A DNA stretch of 64,000 nucleotides, taken from positions 23,450,069 to 23,514,068 of the forward strand of contig OW203993.1 in NCBI GenBank assembly GCA_934047225.1, read 5' to 3'. A program made the position numbers and the translations under genes. Origin of the DNA: Ypsolopha sequella (lineage: Eukaryota > Arthropoda > Insecta > Lepidoptera > Ypsolophidae). Under the pieces are notes generated by a model. That model was given only the letters and a program-made list of their open reading frames with translations. It had not been told where the DNA came from and ran no database searches. Shown here piece by piece: positions 21,768 to 30,065 of the stretch. How positions within the stretch are numbered: the first letter of the stretch is position 1; the number at the start of each line of letters is the position of its first letter.

Positions 21768-23921
21768 CAGAGCTGTCACATGGACCAAATATAAGCCCTA
21801 AGTTGGTCCGTTCAAATAGGACTCGGACCTGGTCTGATGGACTTTTATGGTGAGCCCTAAACTCCAGCGGACCGAACGGACTAGCCCTATTTCGGTAAAA
21901 AGCCGGTCCGGTCCGAGTTGTTCCGAAACAGTCCGTTAGATTACTTCAATAGAGTTATGCAATAAATGCTGTGCTACAATTTGATAAATAGTCGAAAAAA
22001 TGTCGTGTATTTTATTGAATAATACCTGAAAACTTCGATGAAGAGGATGGCATACCCTAGCAACTTTTTTTTAATTTCCGTCCAGCACAATAAGTCTAAT
22101 GGCAAAGACCTTATTTGCTTTTCATAGAAGCGATTATATGTTGGAAAAAAAATTGTTTTGGCCATATCTTCGGAACGGAAGGTGGTACATCCCTAGGGGT
22201 CGGACCATAGGGTGCCAAAAAAGTTTTTTTTTTTTTTTAATGTCAAAACTTTAACCGCCCGTATCTCCTAGACGGCTTAAGTTAGACCCATGTTGATGGG
22301 TGTCTAAGAAAAGGTCTCGCCGAGATCTAGCCCCCCCCCCAGTGTCAAAACTTTAACGGCCCGTATCTCCCAAACGGCTGAAGCTAGACCCATGTTCATG
22401 GTACTCTAAGAAAAGGGCTCGATGAGCTCTAACTGAAAATGAAAAAAAAAAAAGTCGAAATAAAAAAATATTTTTGCCAAAACTTTGATCAGCTATATCT
22501 CCCGAACCGTAAGTCCTAGCGAGTTGCGGTTTCGACTTTAGTGATCGGTTTGCCGAGGGCTTCCTGACCGCATAAAAAAAATTTGACATTTGACAGGTTT
22601 TGACATTTTTTTGACAGGTCCAAAAAAGTGCTCCGATTCGCTTGAAACTCAGTATCAAGGGGCAAATGAGGTCGGTGATTACGAATTCATTGTTAAATTT
22701 GCCACTTTTTGATCTGTCAAAAAATGTCAAAACCTGTCAAGTGTCAAATTTTTTTATGCGGTCGGGAAGCCCTCGGCAAACCGATCACTTAAGTCGAAAC
22801 CGCAACTCGCTAGGACTTACGGTTCGGGAGATATAGCCGATCAAAGTTTTGGCAAAAATATTTTTTTTTTTCAGTTAGAGCTCGTCGAGCCCTTTTCTTA
22901 GAGTACCATGAACATGGGTCTAGCTTCAGCCGTTTGGGAGATACGGGCCGTTAAAGTTTTGACACTGTGGGGGGCTAGATCTCAGCGAGACCTTTTCTTA
23001 GACACCCATCAACATGGGTCTAACTCAAGCCGTCTAGGAGATACGGGCGGTTAAAATTTTGACATTAAAAAAAAATACTTTTTTGGCACCCTATGGTCCG
23101 ACCCCTAGGGATGTACCACCTTCCGTTCCGAAGGTATGGCCAAAACAATTTCTTTTTCGGTACATCCCTTAAAAAAAAAAGGCAATTTTTCCCATCCCTA
23201 GTGATCGAGGACATCCCTAGGAACTGCGCACGCTCGCGCTTCGCGCTCGCGTACTTGTCCCGGCGAACTTCGCCCGCTCGCGCTTCGCGCTCGCGGGCTC
23301 GTTCTGTCAAAAATGTCAATCTTTCCCATGCCTAGTACCCAGGTACATCACTACGAACTTCGCTCGCTCACTCGAAAAAATTTTCAAAACTCCCATACAA
23401 CGACACGTCTCACTAAAATGTCAAAAAACCATGTCAAATGTCAATGGGTTTTTCCCCACTCAGTATTAGACAACTGACATTGTTTTCATACATTACTACC
23501 ATGTCAAAAGACTCCTTCAAACTAAACAATCATGTCAGTCAGTCAGTCAGTGAGTTACCGTTTTGTAGCTTTATATATAGTCAAAAATTAAGTATGGACA
23601 ATATGAAGAAAATATGAATGAATACATACCTGCAAAACATATATTTCGATTCTTAGTCGTCAACTCGTCATCACATCCTTCGAATAACATTATTTTGTCA
23701 TGCTATACTTGCATAAAACCATCCATAATCATTTCGTTACACACAACGGACCAGCAACGGACCAACGGACTGAACGGACTAACCCGAAGCCCGAAAAAGT
23801 CCGATCGGTCCGTGGTCCGCGGACTCGCTCACGGTTGAAAAAGTCCTATTTGATGATTTAGGACTTTTTATACGTTTTCGGTCTTTTACGGACTTTTTAT
23901 TTGGTCCATATGACAGCTCTG
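21768..23921. mobile_element. hAT-like non-autonomous element with perfect 8-bp TSD
   Basis: 2154 bp bounded by inverted ends CAGAGCTGTCACATGGACC and CAGAGCTGTCATATGGACC (reversed). The flanking octamer GCACTGAC occurs at 21760-21767 and again at 23922-23929, the duplication length expected for hAT. Subterminal sequence near both ends is rich in GGACC/GTCCG motifs (21800-21950, 23740-23900), typical transposase-binding clutter. No transposase gene. The interior carries the long inverted repeat at 22150-23151 and a reversed piece of the repeat seen at 2040-2150. Confidence 0.8.
22150..23151. repeat. About 1-kb inverted repeat (arms about 450-480 bp)
   Basis: Left arm 22150-22630, right arm 22703-23151, loop about 72 bp. 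The arms share long near-identical blocks, for example GGAACGGAAGGTGGTACATC, GACGGCTTAAGTTAGACCCA-like and GTCCTAGCGAGTTGCGG. Each arm itself holds two diverged tandem units of about 95 bp starting TGTCAAAACTTTAAC. A transcript across it would fold into a long hairpin. Confidence 0.85.
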
Positions 23922-24050
23922 GCACTGACTCGGTTTTTGAATAGTTTGAACCTACCAGCACGGGAGGAGTCGGAGTGCGCTAAGTCGGTTTTGAACAGTT
24001 GAACCTACCAGTACAGAAGTCGGGGTGCACTGAGTCGGTTTCGAACAGCA
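23922..24050. repeat. About 52-bp minisatellite, right part
   Basis: Continuation of the array at 21647-21767 after the hAT-like insertion. Units follow the same alternation of GCACTGACTCGG and GCGCTAAGTCGG versions, so the array was intact before insertion. Confidence 0.8.
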
Positions 24051-24557
24051 TAAAATTAAAGAAAATAATGTGAATTTGCAAAAAAAATATTTTTGGCTAT
24101 ATCAAAATGCATAACTAAAACTCTCTAAGATAGCATCACCTTCTGTCAAAATTACGTCAAAAGCAATAAAATAATACCTACAAAAGTTGAAGTTATTTTG
24201 TCGAAGTTTTTTAATTTTGTCGAATATTTTCTATTTCAGAAAAATCTTAATTCCTAGATCTGAAACTTCGTGAGATTATTCAATATAATAAGTACTCTGC
24301 ACAAAAAAAAATTGAAGAGCCCCAAGACTACAAGTCCCGTTTATAAAAGACAAGTCCTTTTTTCTTTTGCACTAAATCCGCCCCTCCTGCACTCCGTGTT
24401 GTTTTGCTTAGAGTAACAATGACAAAAATAAAATTTACACAGCCCATCCCAAGTGCCGGATCCGGCAGCTGAGATTCTTCCTAAAATGCACTGGATTGTT
24501 TTTTGTTCTACTTATTTTTTTTAAGTGGCAACACTAACAAAAAACTATCTGTCAGAC

Positions 24558-24570
24558 TGGCACTCTATAA
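24558..24570. repeat. Left target-site duplication of the LINE
   Basis: TGGCACTCTATAA, repeated exactly at 29925-29937 after the poly(A). Confidence 0.9.
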
Positions 24571-24705
24571 GAAAAAAAGCGCGGGAACACTCAACTAAGT
24601 TGGGCGGCTTTTTTAATTGTTTGCAAATAATTTTCAAATTTAAGTAGATTTCTTCTGTAAATAAGTGTAAATATCATTGTATATAGTAGCATACAAAGTG
24701 TAAAT

Positions 24706-25875
24706 ATGACGAAGAGTAGGGGGAGGGCCAGAAAAAGGAAAAAAAAAGATGAATTGGAAATTGTTCCTCCTACCTCAAGTACAGAGTCTGAAACAGATTC
24801 TATAGAATCTGGAATTACTAATGAAATAGACCCATCGTCGAATACTCCAACAAAAGATGAGTTCAAGCCTTACAGGGTAAGCGATTATATGAGAAGATAC
24901 CCAGAAGATGCCACAGGAACTGAATATATCGTTTTTGTGGAAAGCACAAAAGAAAACAGTCCCATAGGTGCACGCGACATGATGAACCTGAACAACTGCA
25001 TGGTGCGATTCATAAAGGGCATAAAATATTTTAATAAAATAAATAAATTTAAAATCGGAGTGGTGTTTGAGAAACCTACTCTTGCAAACGCATTTCTTGA
25101 TAACACCACATTTCTAACAGACTATCAACTAAAAGCCAGCATACCAGCTAATACTACAGAAATTACTGGGGTTGTGTCATCTATTCCAACGGATATGACA
25201 AACAAAAAAATATTCGAAGCTCTGTCCTGTACCAGGAAAATTATATGTGTCCGCAGAATAATGAAGAAAGTTAAAGAAGGTGACAGTTTGGTTTTGCAGC
25301 CAACACAAGCTGTGGCTATAACATTTGCATCCTCCTCTTCACTGCCAGAGTATGTATACCTAAAGAAATGGAGGCTCCCTGTTCAAGTTTACATCCCACC
25401 GGTAAAGCAGTGCTTTCGATGCCTCAGGTATGGTCACTTAGCCAAATTTTGCAAAAACAATGTTAGATGTTCAATATGTACAGAGACACATTCATTTAAA
25501 GATTGCACAAAACCAGCCTCAGAGGCTAAATGTGTACATTGTGGAGGAAATCACATTTCAATCTCTGGAATGTGCCCCGTTAAGAAACAAAAAATTATAG
25601 AACTAAAAAACAAGGCCAGTCCAGCTCCCTATTCAAGTTTATTTAACAAAATGGAATTCCCTCATTTATCAAAAAAAGACAACCAACAGGAAATACTTAA
25701 GTTTTTATTAACTGACAACCAAATTCTTCAATTGTTTACAAAAACAATAATTAAACTTATAACTTTAAACAAGACAGATAATTTACAAATTTGTTCAAAA
25801 ACTGTTACCGAAACTTTAAAAGAAACATTCAGGGAAAAAGAGACTAATCTTTCCCCTTCGCAGGCAACACTTTAA
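24706..25875 (+). CDS. LINE ORF1, gag-like CCHC zinc-knuckle protein
   Basis: 389 residues. The N-terminus is basic (RGRARKRKKKD), a possible nuclear or RNA-binding signal. The middle is a gag-like domain without obvious motif. From about residue 236 come three zinc knuckles: CFRCLRYGHLAKFC, CSICTETHSFKDC and CVHCGGNHISISGMC. Such ORF1 proteins bind LINE RNA, chaperone nucleic acids and assemble the particle that carries ORF2. The start is 135 bp into the element and opens the only long frame. The stop TAA at 25873-25875 overlaps the beginning of the ORF2 frame. There are no internal stops, so it should be functional. Confidence 0.9.
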   Translation: MTKSRGRARKRKKKDELEIVPPTSSTESETDSIESGITNEIDPSSNTPTKDEFKPYRVSDYMRRYPEDATGTEYIVFVESTKENSPIGARDMMNLNNCMVRFIKGIKYFNKINKFKIGVVFEKPTLANAFLDNTTFLTDYQLKASIPANTTEITGVVSSIPTDMTNKKIFEALSCTRKIICVRRIMKKVKEGDSLVLQPTQAVAITFASSSSLPEYVYLKKWRLPVQVYIPPVKQCFRCLRYGHLAKFCKNNVRCSICTETHSFKDCTKPASEAKCVHCGGNHISISGMCPVKKQKIIELKNKASPAPYSSLFNKMEFPHLSKKDNQQEILKFLLTDNQILQLFTKTIIKLITLNKTDNLQICSKTVTETLKETFREKETNLSPSQATL

Positions 25876-28800
25876 ATATTATACAGTGGAATGCGCAAAG
25901 TTTGCCGAGCAATCGACATGCTTTTGTGCACTTTTTATATGATAAGAACATACATATAGCCCTAATTTGCGAAACATGGTTAAAATCACACCAAAGATTT
26001 AATATTAAAGGTTACACTATTATAAGAAATGACTGTGGTAATGACCACAATGGTGTCGCAATAATTATTCACAATAGTATAAATTTTAATAAAGTCGATA
26101 CTTTCTACGACAACTCAGTTCAAAACATAGTTATTAGGGTACATATAAATAACAAACATATTTCATTTGCTAGTTTTTACAGTCCAGGTAATTGTACTCC
26201 ACGTCTCACTAAATCTAAGTTAGATAATTTAATCAAATCTATTCCAAAACCCATGATTTTAGCAGGGGATTTTAATGCTCATCACCAAGATTGGGGTAGT
26301 AGCTCCACAGATGCCAGAGGAAGACTTATCTCAGACACAGTAGACGAGAATGATTTAATTCTTTTAAACAATGGGCAGGTAACAACCGTAGGTACACATC
26401 AATGGAAACCAAACCCTTTAGATCTCACATTTATATCATCATCCTTAGCTCTTCGTTGCGATTGGAAGGTTTACGAAGACCCTCTGGGTAGTTATCATCT
26501 TCCAACAGTAACAAATCTAATATTAGATAACAGTTCAGATGACAATAACTTAAATCAATCCAATATTCCATATCACCCCAATTTACGTTTAGTTAATTGG
26601 CAAAATTATACAGAGAGAGTTAATAGTTACTTATTTGAATTCCATATTGATGATAATGATCCCTTGAAATCATATAATCAATTTTGTTCCATAATTAGTC
26701 AAAGTATTGAAGAGTCAGTATTTCGGAAACAAACTACAAAGTCTAAATCTCAAGGTACTAACCGAGAACAGAAAAAATCTATTCCCTGGTGGAATGAGAA
26801 ATGCTCTAGAGTTGTGGAAGCAAGTAAAGAAGCATTTTTACTGTTTAAAGGTGATCCCACATTACAGAATTTTATACATTTTAAAAAACTACAAGCTCAA
26901 AAGAAACTAACTCTCAACCTAGAGCGCAAACTCAGTTGGACTGAATTATGTAACTCCATAAATAGGCTTACTCCAATGAGTCAAGTTTGGAATACAATGA
27001 GAAAGTTAAATAAAAGTAATCCAAGTAGTAGTCAAAGTACAAATGGTGAATGGGTTTATAAGTTTCTTCATAAATACACCCCAGACCATGTTGAAAATAT
27101 AGAGCAATCAAATTCTCAATCTGATGAAATCACATCCAATGGAGATAATTTCTATTTAACCAAACAATTCACAATAACTGAACTTAACTCAGCTTTAAAA
27201 TCTAGAAGGGATACTGCCTGTGGTCTAGACTGGCTTTCATATAAAATGTTTAAATTATTAAATGACACCAACTTAAACACTTTATTGAATATTCTCAATT
27301 TACTTTGGCTAAATTCTCTTATCCCCAGAGAATGGAAAACTGATTGTTTGATTCCTGTTCTTAAACATGGTAAAGACGTAAACTTACATGACTCATATCG
27401 CCCAGTTACATTAACATCTTGTGTTGGTAAAATTTTTGAACAACTCTTAAAACAAAGACTTGAATTTTTCATTGAAAGTAACAATTTATTACCAAATAAT
27501 CAGTTTGGTTTCAGACGTGGTCGTTCAGCTCGTGAAAGTCTTTCTCATCTGTATCTAGATATCCAAGATGCTTTGAGTAAAAAGCAGTATTTATCCTGTG
27601 TTTTCTTCGATATCGTTGGAGCATTTAATAATGTTAATCTTTCAGTACTCTCATCTATATTATCTGCACTAAAAATACCTGAAAAAATTAATAATTGGAT
27701 ATATAGTTTCTTACATGGAAGGGAAGTTTATGTGAAATATAAAAATCAGTTGATAGGGTCCAGATTTTCCTATAAAGGAGTGTGTCAAGGGGGTATTCTA
27801 AGCCCTACTTTATTTATTTTATATATACATAGTTTAAATTTAACGTTAGGATCAGATGTTAACAATCTTCAGTTTGCGGATGATTTGGCTGTTTATTGTG
27901 CAGACACCAATATTGAAACAGCTAATAGTAAAATAAATACAGCTTTACAGAATCTACAAAACTATTTTGAATATCTAAATTTAGAAATCAATGCTGATAA
28001 AAGTAAAATTGTGGTATTCACAAAAAAAAGTGTTAGAGTGCGTGACATTAAAGTCACATATAACAACTTACAATTACCTGTAGATAGTTCAGTCAGATTT
28101 TTAGGAGTAACTTTCAACCAAAATTTTCGCTTTAATGGATATGTCGATTGCTTAGCAAACAGAGCTATAAAAGCAACAAATATTTTAAAGTCACTAGCTG
28201 GTACATATTGGGGTTCAGACCCTAAAGTTTTGTTAACATTATACAAGTCTCTAGTCAGAAGTCACTTTGAGTATGCCTCGTTTTGTTTTTCATCATTTCC
28301 TAAATTTTTAGATAGATTAGAAAAAATACAGAACAAAAACTTACGTATTATCCTAGGAGCAATGAGGTCTACTCCAATAATTTCTATGCAAGTAGAATGC
28401 AGAATCCCACCTCTTCAGGTTCGGTTCAAATTTCTGAATAATACATTCTTATTAAAACTTCTGTCTATAAAAGATCATCCTTTAATATCAAAGATACAAA
28501 AATTTTATTCAGAGCACTCTACAAATCTTCCGTTCTTAGTTCAGAACTTTCCTGAAATATTAAAATATAAGTCAGATTTCAATATGATTGAAACTCCAAA
28601 CTGGCCTTGTTATATGGGCACTTATGAGAGCAAGTTTAATGAAATTAAAGTGATCATAGAAAAATCACTTAAACGAAAAGAAGATGTGTACGAAATTATA
28701 ACCTCTTTCCAAAATTATCGCCAAATATATACGGACGGATCCAAGAATAATGAGATAGTTTCACTAGCTTATTATGACCACAAAATAAGGAAAGGAAAAG

Positions 28801-29606
28801 GCTTCAGACTACCTGATCATACAAGTATTTATACAGCTGAAGCATTGGCGATCTACGCCGCTTTGGAACATGTGGAGAGGAGTCAGGACACAAACTGGAT
28901 AGTAATCAGCGACAGTATGAGCGTACTGATGTCACTAAATAACCCCAAGTTACAAGCTGGTACAAACTATGTTATCTACTATATTAGAGAAAAATATAAT
29001 ACCATCAAAACAAGAAAAAATGTTGTATTTTTATTGACACCGTCACACATTGGAGTTGTCGGCAATGAAAATGCAGACTTCATAGCTGGAGCATTTACAA
29101 AGTGCCCAGAACAAAATGTTCAAAAACAAGATATTTTAATTCCATCTTCCGATGCTGTAGTTTATATAAAACTTATGATGTTTCAAGAATTTAAAGAAGT
29201 TTGGCACAATATTTTACAAATTAAAGGAAAATGGTATGGTGATATAAATTCAAAAATTTCTCAGCCCTGGTTTACAAAAGGAAAGCTATACTATAATAGA
29301 AAATTTTATACTACCATTTGCCGACTTCGGCTTGGACATTGTAAATTCAATGCTCATCTGCAAAGATTAAATATTAAACCATTAGCTGCTTGTGACTTCT
29401 GTGATTCTGAAGAAGATCAAACATTGGACCATCTCTTTTTCGACTGTGCAGCATTTTCCATTCAGCGAATTCTGCTGATTGATAAATTATTGGAAAACTA
29501 TGATGATCCAGAAGAAATCCCGCGCTCCCTTCAGCAATTGTTAAGAAAGCACGAGAACTTTATAGTAATATACAATTTTATAAATAACACCGTAGAAGAA
29601 ATATGA
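25848..29606 (+). CDS. LINE ORF2, AP-endonuclease/reverse transcriptase/RNase H
   Basis: About 1250 residues, uninterrupted. The order is: AP-like endonuclease (NIIQWNAQSL, then ICETWLK and ILAGDFNAHH), reverse transcriptase (a block near QFGFRRGRSARESLSHL, then GGILSPTLF and the catalytic LQFADDLAVY near residue 660 counted from 25902), RNase H (YTDGSKNNE, YTAEALAIYAAL, VISDSMSVL, TPSHIGVVGNENAD), and a C-terminal CCHC (CDFCDSEEDQTLDHLFFDC). It nicks the target and primes cDNA synthesis from LINE RNA. The frame opens at 25848 after a TAA. The conserved N of QWNAQSL lies upstream of every in-frame ATG, so initiation is probably by coupling to the ORF1 stop or at a non-AUG codon. Presence of RNase H with a poly(A) tail fits the Jockey/I group; the exact clade is not settled. 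Confidence 0.92.
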   Translation, partial: SFPFAGNTLNIIQWNAQSLPSNRHAFVHFLYDKNIHIALICETWLKSHQRFNIKGYTIIRNDCGNDHNGVAIIIHNSINFNKVDTFYDNSVQNIVIRVHINNKHISFASFYSPGNCTPRLTKSKLDNLIKSIPKPMILAGDFNAHHQDWGSSSTDARGRLISDTVDENDLILLNNGQVTTVGTHQWKPNPLDLTFISSSLALRCDWKVYEDPLGSYHLPTVTNLILDNSSDDNNLNQSNIPYHPNLRLVNWQNYTERVNSYLFEFHIDDNDPLKSYNQFCSIISQSIEESVFRKQTTKSKSQGTNREQKKSIPWWNEKCSRVVEASKEAFLLFKGDPTLQNFIHFKKLQAQKKLTLNLERKLSWTELCNSINRLTPMSQVWNTMRKLNKSNPSSSQSTNGEWVYKFLHKYTPDHVENIEQSNSQSDEITSNGDNFYLTKQFTITELNSALKSRRDTACGLDWLSYKMFKLLNDTNLNTLLNILNLLWLNSLIPREWKTDCLIPVLKHGKDVNLHDSYRPVTLTSCVGKIFEQLLKQRLEFFIESNNLLPNNQFGFRRGRSARESLSHLYLDIQDALSKKQYLSCVFFDIVGAFNNVNLSVLSSILSALKIPEKINNWIYSFLHGREVYVKYKNQLIGSRFSYKGVCQGGILSPTLFILYIHSLNLTLGSDVNNLQFADDLAVYCADTNIETANSKINTALQNLQNYFEYLNLEINADKSKIVVFTKKSVRVRDIKVTYNNLQLPVDSSVRFLGVTFNQNFRFNGYVDCLANRAIKATNILKSLAGTYWGSDPKVLLTLYKSLVRSHFEYASFCFSSFPKFLDRLEKIQNKNLRIILGAMRSTPIISMQVECRIPPLQVRFKFLNNTFLLKLLSIKDHPLISKIQKFYSEHSTNLPFLVQNFPEILKYKSDFNMIETPNWPCYMGTYESKFNEIKVIIEKSLKRKEDVYEIITSFQNYRQIYTDGSKNNEIVSLAYYDHKIRKGKGFRLPDHTSIYTAEALAIYAALEHVERSQDTNWIVISDSMSVLMSLNNPKLQAGTNYVIYYIREKYNTIKTRKNVVFLLTPSHIGVVGNENADFIAGAFTKCPEQNVQKQDILIPSSDAVVYIKLMMFQEFKEVWHNILQIKGKWYGDINSKISQPWFTKGKLYYNRKFYTTICRLRLGHCKFNAHLQRLNIKPLAACDFCDSEEDQTLDHLFFDCAAFSIQRILLIDKLLENYDDPEEIPRSLQQLLRKHENFIVIYNFINNTVEEI

Positions 29607-29937
29607 AGAAAATATTTTATGACTTGGCTTAAGCCTCTTATTTTATGGAAATATAATAAAGACATGGCCTTTCGGCCTTAGGAAAAAGAAAACCCCTTCA
29701 GATGATCTTCGAAAGAAGATAATATATAAAACGCTATAGAAAAGCAAAAAAAGATAATTGTAGACTTGGCCAAATTGGCCTTCAAGATAAAGAACAAAGA
29801 AAATAAAAAAAAACTTTAAGTGCCATTTTCAAATATCAGAAAAGAACTACAACAGACAAGGCGGTATGGCCTAGTACCTTAGCCTTTCCCGGACGGGATA
29901 AATAGAACAAAAAAAAAAAAAAAATGGCACTCTATAA

Positions 29938-30065
29938 TTTGTGGACTGGCAACTGCTGCTGTCACTGTCAGTGTCAGTGTCATTTTTTGTGTCCATCGCC
30001 CCTCGAATGGGTTTTCTTGTTATTTAAATTTTCCCGTGGTTTTAAATAAAAATGATATTTTAATC
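29938..30065 (+). promoter_or_regulatory. HPS5 proximal upstream/5' leader with two short upstream ORFs
   Basis: Between the LINE and the HPS5 ATG. It holds repeated GTCACTGTCAGTGTCAGTG and two upstream ATGs: 30006-30026 (six codons then TAA) and 30052-30063 (ATG ATA TTT TAA), the latter ending 2 nt before the main start. The transcription start is unknown, so their presence in the mRNA is inferred. Confidence 0.45.

Larger units (their letters stand above)
24571..29924 (+). mobile_element. Full-length non-LTR retrotransposon (Jockey/I group)
   Basis: 5354 bp between 13-bp duplications TGGCACTCTATAA. It has a short 5' UTR, two intact ORFs (gag-like and endonuclease-RT-RNase H), a 3' UTR with small GGCC-type hairpins, and a poly(A) of about 17. 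Perfect duplications, an intact poly(A) and open reading frames indicate a recent insertion. It lies in the sense direction just before the HPS5 start codon. Confidence 0.92.

Noticed and set aside
22353..23335. Several open frames of 64-125 codons on both strands
   Set aside because: They lie in the arms of the inverted repeat and mirror each other; no protein family signal, so they follow from the palindrome.
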